A stretch of 64,000 nt of DNA from Mycobacterium alsense (GCF_002086635.1 NZ_MVHD01000007.1:62001-126000); one strand, 5' to 3'. Counted from the stretch's first letter, positions 1 to 8,820 are shown. Translations and numbers: made by a program. Notes: generated from the sequence alone by a model not told the origin.

Positions 1-678
1 TCGGAAGCCTCAGTAGTCAAGATCGACAACGATGTGCCGCTATCGCGCGCATGTCTTCTCGGCTGCGGCGTAACCACCGGCTGGGGTTCGGCCGTCAATA
101 CCGCGAATATCAGTCCCGGCGACGTGGTGATCGTGTTGGGCTGCGGAGGGATCGGCAGCGGCGCCATTCAGGGCGCGCGGCTGGCGGGAGCGGAGCACAT
201 CGTCGTGGTCGATATTGAGCCGAGCAAGCGCGACAAAGCGTTTCAGTTCGGAGCCACTCAGTTTGCCACCTCGATGGAGGAAGCAACGCAGTTAGTTGGC
301 GAGATCACGCGTGGAGTCATGGCCGACTCGGCGATCCTGACGCCAGGCGTGCTCGAAGGGCCGATGATCAACGACGCGCTCAATGCGGTGCGGAAGGGCG
401 GTGCCGTGGTGGTCACCGCCCTGGCATCGATGTCCGACGTGACGCCGACGCTGCCGCTGACGTTGTTCACGCTGTTCCAAAAGCGCCTCCTGGGCAGCCT
501 GTACGGCGAAGCCAACCCGCGGGCCGACATCCCTCGGCTCATAAGCCTGTACCGAAGCGGCAAGCTTTTGCTCGACGAAACCGTCACCACCGAGTACAAG
601 CTCAACGACATCAATGAGGCCTACGACGACATGCTCGCCGGCCGCAATATTCGAGGAGTAATAATCCATGAGCACTGA
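1..678 (+). CDS. Zn-dependent alcohol dehydrogenase, NDMA-dependent type (C-terminal part)
   Basis: The reading frame is open from the first base, so the start lies outside the window and only about 225 C-terminal residues are seen. They hold the Rossmann NAD(P)-binding half of a medium-chain alcohol dehydrogenase: GCGVTTGWGSAV, then VLGCGGIGSGAIQGARLAGA and VVDIEPSKR. This wording is typical of the actinobacterial NDMA-dependent (tightly bound cofactor) alcohol dehydrogenases. The catalytic zinc residues would be in the missing N-terminal part. It overlaps the next gene by 11 bp, so the two are probably co-translated. A role in oxidising an alcohol intermediate of the neighbouring catabolic cluster is inference. 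Confidence 0.85.
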   Translation, partial: SEASVVKIDNDVPLSRACLLGCGVTTGWGSAVNTANISPGDVVIVLGCGGIGSGAIQGARLAGAEHIVVVDIEPSKRDKAFQFGATQFATSMEEATQLVGEITRGVMADSAILTPGVLEGPMINDALNAVRKGGAVVVTALASMSDVTPTLPLTLFTLFQKRLLGSLYGEANPRADIPRLISLYRSGKLLLDETVTTEYKLNDINEAYDDMLAGRNIRGVIIHEH

Positions 679-1762
679 GCTGAATGGAACTGTCCTCGTC
701 ACCGGCGGCTTCGGCCTGGTGGGATCGGCAACCGTCCGGAGACTGGTCGAACTCGACCGCCGCGTGGTGGCGACGGACCTCGATACGCCCGCCAACCGGA
801 AGGCGGCTCAGAAACTACCGCGCGGCGTCGAGTTCCGGTGGGCCGACCTCACCGATTCCGAGCAGGTGCAACGTCTCGTCTCCGAGATCGCCCCGGACGC
901 GATCATCCATCTCGCAGCGATCATCGCACCGGCGATCTACCCGATACCCAAAGTCGCGCGACGGGTGAACGTGGACGCGACTGCAAATCTGGTTCGCGTC
1001 GCCGAGGGGCAACAGAAGCCACCGCGATTCGTCCACGCGTCGAGCATTACCGTGATGGGTCCCCGTAACCCGCACCGCACGACCCCGCCTCTGAGGGCGG
1101 AGGATCCGATGCGACCCTACGACGTCTACAGCGGACAGAAGTCTGAGGGCGAGGAGATTGTGCGGGGATCGACGCTGGATTGGGTGGTCCTGCGTTTGGG
1201 GGCCGTGGTCGGCCCGGACCTGGGGGCGCTACCGGTCAGCGCCGACATGGCGTACCTGCAATCCGTGGTGCCCAGCGACGGTCGGGTGCAGACAGTCGAT
1301 GTTCGCGACGTCGCCTGGGCGTTGGCCGCGGCGACCACCGCCGACGTCGCTCGCGAGATCCTGCTGATCGGCGGCGACGATTCCCACCGATTGACCTACG
1401 CCGAGGTCACCTCAGACCTCGTCGCGGCTTTGGGTCTACCGGGCGCCATGCCACCGGGCCGGCCCGGGGATCCGAACAGCGACGACGATTGGTTCGTCAC
1501 CGACTGGATGGACACCACCCGCGCCCAAGAGGCGTTGCAGTTCCAGAACCACTCGTGGCCCGAACTGCGGGCCGAATTGTCGAAGAAGTACCGATTGTTG
1601 CGCTATCCGGGCCCGCTCATGGCCCCGCTAGTGCGAGTGGTCATGGCGCGCCGGTCGCCGTATCGGAACGCACCGGGTCAGTACGCGGACCCGTGGGGGA
1701 AAATACGTGCCAAATTGGGCGAGCCGTTATGGGATCGGCCCAAAGAGGTTCCGGCGACGTAG
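668..1762 (+). CDS. NAD-dependent epimerase/dehydratase (extended SDR)
   Basis: The protein has 364 residues. It has the extended-SDR dinucleotide site TGGFGLVG at about residues 12-19, an acidic residue after beta-2 (VVATDLD) that suggests NAD preference, and the catalytic pair Y154-SGQK158, with serines near 125. The family includes sugar epimerases and 3-beta-hydroxysteroid dehydrogenases; the sequence does not decide between them. The start overlaps the upstream dehydrogenase by 11 bp, which indicates one operon. Given the P450-rich surroundings, a hydroxy-substrate dehydrogenase role is more likely than sugar metabolism, but this is inference. Confidence 0.85.
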   Translation: MSTELNGTVLVTGGFGLVGSATVRRLVELDRRVVATDLDTPANRKAAQKLPRGVEFRWADLTDSEQVQRLVSEIAPDAIIHLAAIIAPAIYPIPKVARRVNVDATANLVRVAEGQQKPPRFVHASSITVMGPRNPHRTTPPLRAEDPMRPYDVYSGQKSEGEEIVRGSTLDWVVLRLGAVVGPDLGALPVSADMAYLQSVVPSDGRVQTVDVRDVAWALAAATTADVAREILLIGGDDSHRLTYAEVTSDLVAALGLPGAMPPGRPGDPNSDDDWFVTDWMDTTRAQEALQFQNHSWPELRAELSKKYRLLRYPGPLMAPLVRVVMARRSPYRNAPGQYADPWGKIRAKLGEPLWDRPKEVPAT

Positions 1763-1829
1763 GTTTCGCGCCAAGCCCACTACAGTCTTCCCGGGTGGAC
1801 CAGAACTGCATGTGGTGAGAAAGGATTTC

Positions 1830-2216
1830 ATGCGAGTGCCTCGTGCTGTCGCACAGTTCAATCGCCGTGTCACTAATCCTGTGGCTCGCTCGCTCACACC
1901 GTGGCTTCCATGCCTAGGCACGCTCGAGCACACCGGGCGCAAGTCAGGCAGGCATTATCGAACGCCCCTCTTGGTATTCAAGACCCGGGAGGGCTTCGTC
2001 ATTCTCATCGGCTACGGGCCTGAAACGGACTGGCTCAAAAACGTATTGGCCGGCGGGCCGACCGTACTGCACAAGCGGGGCAACGCCCTCGCGTTGGGCA
2101 GCCCGCACATCGTCAGTAAGGCTGAGGCCGCGCCCCTTGTCACGCCGGCACCCCGACTGTTCTACCGTCTGTTTCCCTACAACGAAGCAGCATTGGTGTT
2201 GACGAAAACCGACTGA
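1830..2216 (+). CDS. Nitroreductase/deazaflavin-dependent (DDN-like) family protein
   Basis: The protein has 128 residues from ATG 1830, chosen because GAGAAAGGA lies a few bases upstream. A longer frame from 1707 would overlap the preceding gene. The motif TGRKSGRHYRTPLL followed by an EGF-type strand (REGFVILIGYG) and W..N.L is characteristic of the mycobacterial split-beta-barrel family typified by Ddn, many members of which use coenzyme F420. The particular substrate is unknown. It follows the SDR gene by about 70 bp on the same strand, and it ends a short rightward group that converges on the next, leftward gene. Confidence 0.8.
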   Translation: MRVPRAVAQFNRRVTNPVARSLTPWLPCLGTLEHTGRKSGRHYRTPLLVFKTREGFVILIGYGPETDWLKNVLAGGPTVLHKRGNALALGSPHIVSKAEAAPLVTPAPRLFYRLFPYNEAALVLTKTD

Positions 2217-2424
2217 ACGGACTGATTCAATCGCTCGTCGCGGGACGACGCAGGACCCCGAGTATTGCGGTGCGTCGTCCAAGCTCATCATCGCGGCGAA
2301 CTCGTCGCGGACAAGCGGTTTTTGTTGTGCAGTCCTCAGCAGCCCGCTGGGCAGCAACAGTGAGTGCGGTTGCTCCGAGATTTGTTGTTATATCCCAGCT
2401 TTGCGAAACGCCGTCGCTCATCGT

Positions 2425-2844
2425 TCATGTCGCAGACGCGGATGGAACCAGCGCGCTGATGTCTTCACCTTGAAGGAGTTTGATTGTGAGGTTGAGATCG
2501 AAGTAGTCGGTCCACCTGGTGATCTTGCCGTCATCTCCGACCACGAAAGTTCCCATCACCGGAATGGCCGGCTTGGCTCCATCGGGGGTCTGGATGTAGT
2601 CGAGGCGTTCGGTCAGAACGACTGAACCGTTATTGGCGATGTTGACGATTTCGAATGCATAAGCGTCGGGAAACATCGAGAACTGGGCACCCAAGTTCTC
2701 CACGATGGCATCGACGCCGGTGCAGGCCGGCATACCGACATTTTGATAGACGGCGTTGTCAGCCAGCAGCGGGCGCAGAGCGTCGGGATCGCGACGTTCC
2801 ATCAGGGCGCAGAACTCGCGGACCACATCAACGGGATTAGACAC
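2425..2844 (-). CDS. Limonene-1,2-epoxide hydrolase-like protein
   Basis: The protein has 139 residues. GTG 2844 is chosen because GGAGG sits 7 bp upstream (complement of 2852-2856); the longer ATG frame lacks such a site. The fold is the SnoaL/NTF2-like cone. The motifs TERLDYI and RWTDYFDL match the Arg-x-Asp and Asp positions that activate water in limonene epoxide hydrolases (mycobacterial EphG type). It probably hydrolyses an epoxide formed by one of the nearby monooxygenases. It is co-directional with the TetR gene just upstream (62 bp gap). The substrate is unknown. Confidence 0.8.
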   Translation of the reverse strand: MSNPVDVVREFCALMERRDPDALRPLLADNAVYQNVGMPACTGVDAIVENLGAQFSMFPDAYAFEIVNIANNGSVVLTERLDYIQTPDGAKPAIPVMGTFVVGDDGKITRWTDYFDLNLTIKLLQGEDISALVPSASAT

Positions 2845-2906
2845 GGGGAAACCTCCAACTCGAACGGACCACACACCAATACGATCTTTTTCTTCACATC
2901 ACGCGG

Positions 2907-3566
2907 CTATCTGGGCTGGCTCACCGATTCGGGGAGTGCTGTGGAGATGTCAGCCGTGGCCAACAGCAAGCCGGCGACAAGGTCAGCGACGTGTTCGCGG
3001 CTTGTGTCGAACTCACCGCGTAGCCATGCAGTGGTCACCTCAATTGCACCGCTCACGACTGCAAAAGCAGCAAGATCGGTGTTGAGCTGGCTGGCGGCGT
3101 TGTGACCGAGAAGTTCCCTGGTGCCTGCGGACATCGCGGCGGCGATCGCGCGGGTGCTTTCCAAGCGGGCGCGCTGTAGGGCGTCGGAGGTGTTGGACCC
3201 GATCAGTAATTTTGCGAGCCGGGGGTCGGCGGTCAGAAATTCGAGAGCCGCGTCCGCAGTGATGCGAATCTGCGCTCGAATGTCAGCCGGGGCCTCACGT
3301 GTGGCGGCGCCCACGGCCTCCAATCCCAACGCGGTGAGATCCCGCACGATAGCTTCTAGCAACGCATCTGAGTCGGTGAAATGCTCGTAGAAATAGCGAT
3401 CATTGAGGCGTGCGCGTGCGCAAACCGCACGTTTCGAGACGGCTCGGACGCCACCTTCGGCAAACAGATCGAGCGCAGCCTCGACCAGGGCGCCGCGCCG
3501 AGTAGCGCGGCGCTCCTCGGCCGTGATGCCGCCGTAGCTGCGAGTCGCACTAGCCATCGACCGCAT
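2907..3566 (-). CDS. TetR/AcrR family transcriptional regulator
   Basis: The protein has 219 residues. The N-terminal helix-turn-helix is clear: LVEAALDLFAEGGVRAVSKR, then a recognition segment ending NDRYFYEHFTDSDALL. The C-terminal helical domain is a ligand sensor of unknown specificity. ATG 3566 follows ATGAGG at close spacing. The gene diverges from the MpaB/CbbQ/AveC operon across about 100 bp that contain a palindrome at 3601-3618. It therefore probably represses itself and that operon, which is the usual arrangement for the family. Confidence 0.9.
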   Translation of the reverse strand: MRSMASATRSYGGITAEERRATRRGALVEAALDLFAEGGVRAVSKRAVCARARLNDRYFYEHFTDSDALLEAIVRDLTALGLEAVGAATREAPADIRAQIRITADAALEFLTADPRLAKLLIGSNTSDALQRARLESTRAIAAAMSAGTRELLGHNAASQLNTDLAAFAVVSGAIEVTTAWLRGEFDTSREHVADLVAGLLLATADISTALPESVSQPR

Positions 3567-3600
3567 TGTGCCTCATCTTCTCTTGACCTAACCACGTTTT

Positions 3601-3618
3601 TGGTGCAGTCTGGCACCA
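3601..3618. promoter_or_regulatory. Palindrome in TetR/MpaB divergent promoter region (putative operator)
   Basis: TGGTGC and GCACCA form perfect 6-bp arms around a 6-bp spacer. A further GCACCAGA half-site lies about 25 bp to the right. TTGACC at 3583-3588 could be a rightward -35 element. The position midway between a TetR gene and the operon it faces is what an autoregulatory operator would show. Binding is inferred. Confidence 0.5.
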
Positions 3619-3669
3619 CAATAACTTCTGGGGCCGACATGCACCAGAACCAGGGCCTAGGAGGTGCTG

Positions 3670-4629
3670 ATGTCGGTCGGTGCGATCGGCGAGGTCAACC
3701 CTGTCCTTATCGGCGACTCCGGGTACCAATGCGCCGGCTCGGTGGCTGATCGGTTCGAGCGCACGATGGGATCGCGCTTCCTTGTGCTGTTCGCCTCAGC
3801 CCTCTTCGACGAAATGATGCTGCCGGCCGTGTCGGCATCCCTAGTAGATACAGGGCGGATTCGAAAAGACCCGTTTGCGCGCGGGCGTCGCACGGCCGCA
3901 TCCTTTCAACTCACGTTTGTCGCTAACGATGTCGATCGTCGCGAAGAGATGCAACGTCTCGTGCGCCTGCACCGCGACATCAAGGGCGTCGGGCCCGACG
4001 GAGTTCGCTACAGCGCGATGAGTCCCGAGCCGTGGAATTGGAATCTGATCAGCATCTTCTTCATGTACCGCGGGGCCTTCATGGCGATGACCGGGGAAAA
4101 GCTCAGCGCCGCTGACAACCAGGCAATCTGGGACCGGTACCGGGTGCTAACCGAAGATCTACAGATGCCGGGTCGTGCACGACAACTGGCAGATCGCTAT
4201 GACGAGCTATCCGCGTATTACGACGAGATGGCGACCGAGAAGCTCACGCACACACAGGCTCTCGACATCGTCGTGAATGCCCTGCGGCGGCCGCGGCGAC
4301 CCGAGCAAATGTCTGTTCTCACCGAACCGCTGTGGAGACTGCTAGGACCACTCGGAGGTCATGTTGCCGCAATCCTGGGGTTCGGCATCATGCACCCCCT
4401 TGTGCGGGCGATACTTCCGATGCGGTGGACACGCCGCCATGAGCTGGAATTTGCGGTCCTGACCAGGCTCCTGCAGATCGCCTACCGCTGGTTGCCCCGT
4501 GGCCTTACCGACGCGCCGCTTGCGCGGCCCAAGTGCGCCTACGCGCGAGTTATCAATCACTACAAGGGAATCGGCCTGACATCGTTCGCGCCGGGCGTCA
4601 CGGAAACATGCGGACATTTGGCGGGGTAG
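3670..4629 (+). CDS. Oxygenase MpaB family protein (DUF2236, latex-clearing-protein-like)
   Basis: The protein has 319 residues from ATG 3670, preceded by AGGAGG (3659-3664) at a 5-bp gap; an upstream in-frame GTG at 3664 overlaps that site. The family signature is a histidine-led segment around H101 (LHRDIKG), then GPDGVRYSAMSPEPWNWNL and an alpha-helical C-terminus. Characterised relatives are haem b proteins: latex-clearing protein cleaves the C=C bonds of polyisoprene, and MpaB cleaves a prenyl chain in mycophenolic acid synthesis. An oxidative attack on an isoprenoid-like substrate is therefore plausible here. The ATPase gene starts on the base after its stop codon. Confidence 0.8.
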   Translation: MSVGAIGEVNPVLIGDSGYQCAGSVADRFERTMGSRFLVLFASALFDEMMLPAVSASLVDTGRIRKDPFARGRRTAASFQLTFVANDVDRREEMQRLVRLHRDIKGVGPDGVRYSAMSPEPWNWNLISIFFMYRGAFMAMTGEKLSAADNQAIWDRYRVLTEDLQMPGRARQLADRYDELSAYYDEMATEKLTHTQALDIVVNALRRPRRPEQMSVLTEPLWRLLGPLGGHVAAILGFGIMHPLVRAILPMRWTRRHELEFAVLTRLLQIAYRWLPRGLTDAPLARPKCAYARVINHYKGIGLTSFAPGVTETCGHLAG

Positions 4630-5436
4630 ATGACGCTGACTGATGGTGTGAAAGTCGACACCCGTCCGTACTACGTCCCTGTAAGCGACGAAGAACGGGT
4701 GTTCAAAGCTGCTTATCGCCAGGGTTTGTCGATCCTTTTGAAGGGCCCGACTGGGTGTGGGAAGACGCGGTTCGTCGAGGCAATGGCCCACGATCTCGAC
4801 CGACCGCTGATCACCGTCGCGTGCCACGACGATCTGACTACCGCGGACCTTGTGGGCCGCTTCCTGCTGCGCGGCGGCGAGACTGAGTGGGTTGACGGGC
4901 CGCTCACCCGTGCGGTGCGTCAAGGTGCGATCTGCTACCTAGATGAGGTCGTCGAGGCACGCCAGGACACAACCGTCATACTGCATCCGCTGGGAGATTA
5001 CCGACGCCAGTTGCCGGTCGAGCGGCTTGGCGTCACGCTCGACGCAGCGCCTGGGTTCTGCTTGGTGGTGTCGTACAACCCCGGCTACCAGAGTGTGCTG
5101 AAAGATCTCAAAGATTCAACTCGCCAGCGGATGGTCTCAATCGAATTTGGGTTTCCGCCAGTTGATGTCGAAGAGAAGGTCGTTGCGTGCGAGTCGGGGG
5201 TCGGGCCGGAGCGGGCTGGCGAGCTGGTCCGGTTCGCCCAAGCCATTCGTCGGCTGGAGACGGCACGGCTACGCGAAGTGGCATCGACGCGTGTGCTCAT
5301 CGCGGCCGGCCGCCTGATTGCCGAGGGCCTTGAACCGCGCGTCGCCGCGCGTGCAGCTATCGCCGGCCCGCTCAGCGATGACTCGACGGTCACAAGCGGC
5401 TTGGTGGAGATGATCGATGTGTATCTGAGTGGCTAA
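4630..5436 (+). CDS. CbbQ/NirQ/NorQ-type AAA+ ATPase (MoxR superfamily)
   Basis: The protein has 268 residues. Walker A is GPTGCGKT (39-46), Walker B is CYLDEVVEA with D105-E106, and the sensor segment SYNPGYQSVLKDLKDSTRQR is diagnostic of the CbbQ/NorQ branch. These ATPases remodel or activate metalloenzymes (rubisco, nitric oxide reductase), nearly always with a von Willebrand-domain partner (CbbO/NorD). No such partner is encoded in this window. The gene begins immediately after the MpaB oxygenase stop codon, so the two are translationally linked. The oxygenase is the obvious candidate client, but that is inference. Confidence 0.9.
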   Translation: MTLTDGVKVDTRPYYVPVSDEERVFKAAYRQGLSILLKGPTGCGKTRFVEAMAHDLDRPLITVACHDDLTTADLVGRFLLRGGETEWVDGPLTRAVRQGAICYLDEVVEARQDTTVILHPLGDYRRQLPVERLGVTLDAAPGFCLVVSYNPGYQSVLKDLKDSTRQRMVSIEFGFPPVDVEEKVVACESGVGPERAGELVRFAQAIRRLETARLREVASTRVLIAAGRLIAEGLEPRVAARAAIAGPLSDDSTVTSGLVEMIDVYLSG

Positions 5437-5492
5437 ATCCCACAACGCAATTGCAATCTTTCAGCGGGACAGATATTTGTGAGGATCGGTCG

Positions 5493-5561
5493 GTGACGAC
5501 AGAGCAGGCAATGCGTGATCACACACATGCAAGTGAAACAAGAGATTGTGAGGATCGATAG
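5493..5561 (+). CDS. Possible 22-codon leader peptide with duplicated start region
   Basis: GTG 5493 is preceded by TGTGAGGATCG and opens a 22-codon frame beginning MTTEQAMRDH. Its TAG stop (5559-5561) overlaps the GTG start of the AveC-like gene by one base. The same TGTGAGGATCG, GTGAC and GAGCAG elements recur at the real start, so the short frame looks like a tandem copy of the gene's own 5' end. It could couple translation, or it could simply be a duplication. There is no direct evidence that it is expressed. Confidence 0.35.
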   Translation: MTTEQAMRDHTHASETRDCEDR

Positions 5562-6697
5562 TGACCGCCGAGCAGACAACCGCATCGTCCAAAGGGACGA
5601 CGACAGTTCCGGCAGGCTCTAGGAAGGGCAATATTTGGACCTGGGTCTTTTGGGCCCTGGGTGCCATCGCGATCGCGGCTGTGGCATGGAATGCCCGCGA
5701 CTATCCCGACGCGCGGGTCGGTAATCCGGAAGTGACGGGGATACCTCGTCCCGTCAGGCCCCTACTCGGCTTTCGCCACTGGCTCGCCGTTGAACAGGTT
5801 GGCACCCTCATCGCGATGATCATCATCGTCGCGGTCTGCGTATGGGGCTGGCGTCGTTATGGCCCGCACCCATACATACTCATGGCGATCGTGACCACGT
5901 TCATCGTCTGGCAAGACCCGATTATGAACTGGGCCCCGTACGCGGTTTACGACCCGCGACTGTGGCACTGGCCGGAGTCGTGGCCTTTGGTATCGCTCTC
6001 CCCCACTGTCGAGCCGTTCATCGTCTTCGGCTACGTGATGTTCCAATTCGGCCCGTACTTTCCGGCGGCCTGGGCTCTCCGCAAGATTCAGGCTCGACGG
6101 CCGGTCGACTCATTCGTCTGGCGCCATCCGCTGATCAGTCTTGGCATCTTGATCTTCGTGGTCGGGTTTATCGTCGACATGTTTCTCGAAGTCGCAGCGA
6201 TCCGCACAGGTCTGTACAGCTACTCGCAGCTGATGCCGTTCGGCTCCATCTTCACCGGTACACCGCATCAGTTCCCGCTGCTGTGGGAATCCTCCTTGGT
6301 CACCCTGGTGATGATTCCCGCGGGGATCTTGGTCTACCGAGATGACACCGGTCGCACGGTGTCCGAGAAGTTGGCAAAGCGCGCACGCATCTTCCCCACC
6401 CGCCCGGCTCTCGGTTCATTCATGGTGATGATGGTCATTGTGAATGTCTTCTATTTGTTCTACGGAGGAGCGTTCGCTCTGATGAAGTGGTCACGTGCCA
6501 CGACGTCCGTCGCGTGCCCCTGGCCGTTCCCGGACGCGAAAGTGTATGACCCACAGGGCTTCTACGAAGAGAACGGCCAGAAGGGGCCTTATTCCTCTGG
6601 CATCTGGTCGACATACATGATGTTCCAGCCCGACGGACGTCCGACGGTCACGCTCGGGTCCAAGAGTGATCGCTGTGCGGAGCACAACAATGGGTGA
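5561..6697 (+). CDS. AveC-family (spirocyclase-like) integral membrane protein
   Basis: The protein has 378 residues from GTG 5561, with GAGGA six bases upstream. After a short soluble N-terminus there are about six or seven hydrophobic segments, including one at about 28-45 and one near IIIVAVCVWGW. It shows aromatic-rich loops (QDPIMNWAPYAVYDPRLWHW), a GLYSYSQLMPFGSIF segment and a conserved TGTPHQFPL turn. These features resemble the mycobacterial proteins annotated as AveC family; AveC forms or dehydrates the spiroketal of avermectin. The actual reaction here is unknown. A diverged paralogue lies at 8883-9668 in the same operon. The C-terminus overlaps the SDR gene by 8 bp. Confidence 0.7.
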   Translation: MTAEQTTASSKGTTTVPAGSRKGNIWTWVFWALGAIAIAAVAWNARDYPDARVGNPEVTGIPRPVRPLLGFRHWLAVEQVGTLIAMIIIVAVCVWGWRRYGPHPYILMAIVTTFIVWQDPIMNWAPYAVYDPRLWHWPESWPLVSLSPTVEPFIVFGYVMFQFGPYFPAAWALRKIQARRPVDSFVWRHPLISLGILIFVVGFIVDMFLEVAAIRTGLYSYSQLMPFGSIFTGTPHQFPLLWESSLVTLVMIPAGILVYRDDTGRTVSEKLAKRARIFPTRPALGSFMVMMVIVNVFYLFYGGAFALMKWSRATTSVACPWPFPDAKVYDPQGFYEENGQKGPYSSGIWSTYMMFQPDGRPTVTLGSKSDRCAEHNNG

Positions 6698-7571
6698 GCC
6701 GCGCACCGTCGTCATCACAGGGGCTTCACGCGGACTCGGGCTGGCCTCCGCCGCTCATTTGTACAGACTCGGGTGGCGCGTGGTTGGGGCGATGCGGAGC
6801 CCGGACGTCGGCCTGGAACGCCTCTGTGACGCAACTGGTGCACCGCCGGACGACCCTCGGCTGGTCGGGATTCAACTCGACCTCGCCGATAGGGCATCGA
6901 TCGACGCGGCCGCAAAGAGCATCGAAACCGCAGTCGGCGCGCCGTACGCCGTTGTACACAACGCGGGAATTATGGCAGCCGGCTGTGTCGAGGAGATGGA
7001 CGTTGATGTCTGGCAACATCTCTTCACTACCAACCTGTTCGGGCCGGTTGCACTGACCAAGGCCCTACTGCCGTCTATGCGCGCTGCCGGTCGCGGTCGA
7101 ATCGTGGTGATCTCCAGCGAGGGCGGTGCGCGCGGAATGCCGACGATCGCCGCGTATTCCGCGGTCAAAGGTGCATCCGAGCGGTGGGCGGAAGCCATGG
7201 CCGGCGAGGTCGCGCCGTTCGGTCTCGGCGTAACCATACTCGTGGCGGGGACATTCGATACCGACATTCTCACCGATGCGGGAGTGCAGGACTACCGCTG
7301 CTTGGACGGACCCTACGGCCCAATCAACACCAACATCGACCGCCGAGGCCGCCTTGCTATCCGAATCGCAGGAACGCCACAGCGGTTCGCCCGTGGGCTG
7401 GCCAAAGCCCTCGACGACACCGCGCCCCTCACCCGTCACGCCGTCGGCCCCGACGCACACATGCTGCTGATCAGCAATCGGTTCCTCCCGAATCGGCTTC
7501 TTCAGCAAGTCACACGAGTCGCGATGGGAATCCCGCGTTTCGGTTCTCTACGAAGCGATTCGGTCGCTTAA
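6690..7571 (+). CDS. Classical short-chain dehydrogenase/reductase
   Basis: The protein has 293 residues from ATG 6690, with GGAG seven bases upstream; the longer GTG frame from 6666 runs deeper into the preceding gene. It carries TGASRGLG for cofactor binding, HNAGIMA, a catalytic serine in VISSEGG, and the YSAVK (Y-x3-K) active site. It would oxidise an alcohol or reduce a ketone. The 8-bp overlap (ATGGGTGA) with the AveC-like gene and the following P450 put it in one transcription unit, so it probably acts on the product of one of these membrane or haem enzymes. Confidence 0.9.
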   Translation: MGEPRTVVITGASRGLGLASAAHLYRLGWRVVGAMRSPDVGLERLCDATGAPPDDPRLVGIQLDLADRASIDAAAKSIETAVGAPYAVVHNAGIMAAGCVEEMDVDVWQHLFTTNLFGPVALTKALLPSMRAAGRGRIVVISSEGGARGMPTIAAYSAVKGASERWAEAMAGEVAPFGLGVTILVAGTFDTDILTDAGVQDYRCLDGPYGPINTNIDRRGRLAIRIAGTPQRFARGLAKALDDTAPLTRHAVGPDAHMLLISNRFLPNRLLQQVTRVAMGIPRFGSLRSDSVA

Positions 7572-7594
7572 CCCCCCTGACTGTCAGCAAGATT

Positions 7595-7600
7595 AAGGAG
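7595..7600 (+). promoter_or_regulatory. Ribosome binding site of the P450 gene
   Basis: AAGGAG lies 8 bp before ATG 7609 and fixes that start. A short perfect palindrome, CTGAC-T-GTCAG (7577-7587), lies between it and the SDR stop. Its function is unknown. Confidence 0.6.
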
Positions 7601-7608
7601 TCTGCACG

Positions 7609-8820
7609 ATGCAGTTGTTCGACGACCTGGACGATTTCGGATCCTTCGACGATGCGGTCGCTGGGGACGTACGCGATCCCTACACCGAGCTGGCTCGCAT
7701 CCGGAAATCCGAACCGGTGCAACGGTTGGACTTCTCCGTGATGCCCGGCGAAGAGGGCAAACCGGTCTTCATGGTGTATCGACACGAGGATATTCACGAG
7801 ATGTTGCGCGACAACGAGACCTACTCGTCGGCCATCATCAAGGACTTCTTCGGTATCGGCAAACACGTAATGGTCGGAATGGACGAGCCCGAACACGGCA
7901 GGTACCGGGCGCTCGTTTCCAAAGCCTTCACACCAAAGGCGCTGGGGCGCTGGGAATCGGACCTGGTGGCGCGGGTGGGTACCAGTCTAATCGACAACTT
8001 CGCCGGCAATGGCAGCGCAGATTTGGTGAACGAGTTCACGTTTCCCTACCCGGCCCAGATCATCGCCGGACTGTTGGGGTTGCCCGAAAAAGACTATGCG
8101 CAGTTTCAACGATGGTCGATATCGCAGCTAGCCTTCGGCATCAACCCTCAGCGTGCCGCGGAGGCGACCGAGGAACTCGGCAAGTACCTCGTGCCGATTC
8201 TCGCCGATCGCCGCCAACACCCTCGCGACGATCTGACCAGTGGGCTCGCCGAAGCGGAGATCGACGGCGAGAGACTGTCCGACGAAGAGATCTACTGCTT
8301 CTTACATTTGCTGATGCCAGCCGGAGTCGAGACCACGTACCGGTCCCTGGGCAACCTGCTGTTTGGCTTGCTGTCGAACCCCGATCAACTCGACGCGGTG
8401 CGTGCTGACAGATCGCTTCTGCCACAGGCAATCGAAGAGGCAGTGCGCTGGGAAGCTCCACTCCTATCAATCACCCGGGTCACCACACGCGACACGGAAC
8501 TGGGCGGTGTGCAGATCCCAGCCGGCTGCTCAGTGATGCCGATGCTCGGCGCCGCCAACCGCGACGAAACCCGCTATGACAATCCCGATCGTTTCGACAT
8601 CTTCCGCGAGCCGCGGACGCCGATCTCATGGGGCTACGGCGCACACGTCTGCCTGGGAATGCACCTGGCTCGCATGGAAATGCGGGTCGCGGTGAACCTG
8701 TTGCTCGATCGCCTCGACAACCTCCGTCTCGACCCTGATGCCGATGATCCCCACATCCGCGGGCAGGTATTCCGGTCGCCTACTGCTCTGCCTGTTCTCT
8801 TCGACGTTCCCAGAAGATAA
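7609..8820 (+). CDS. Cytochrome P450
   Basis: The protein has 403 residues, the usual size for a soluble bacterial P450. It has HVMVGMDEPEHGRYRALVSK (helix C region), the oxygen-activation segment MPAGVETTYRS, the ExxR motif EAVR, and the haem loop SWGYGAHVCLG with the proximal thiolate at about Cys348. The haem loop has Trp where Phe is usual. The MVGMDEPEH and GVETT wording occurs in actinobacterial P450s that hydroxylate terpenoid or steroid skeletons, but the substrate cannot be read from sequence. It lies between the SDR and the second AveC-like gene in the TetR-controlled operon. Confidence 0.92.
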   Translation: MQLFDDLDDFGSFDDAVAGDVRDPYTELARIRKSEPVQRLDFSVMPGEEGKPVFMVYRHEDIHEMLRDNETYSSAIIKDFFGIGKHVMVGMDEPEHGRYRALVSKAFTPKALGRWESDLVARVGTSLIDNFAGNGSADLVNEFTFPYPAQIIAGLLGLPEKDYAQFQRWSISQLAFGINPQRAAEATEELGKYLVPILADRRQHPRDDLTSGLAEAEIDGERLSDEEIYCFLHLLMPAGVETTYRSLGNLLFGLLSNPDQLDAVRADRSLLPQAIEEAVRWEAPLLSITRVTTRDTELGGVQIPAGCSVMPMLGAANRDETRYDNPDRFDIFREPRTPISWGYGAHVCLGMHLARMEMRVAVNLLLDRLDNLRLDPDADDPHIRGQVFRSPTALPVLFDVPRR

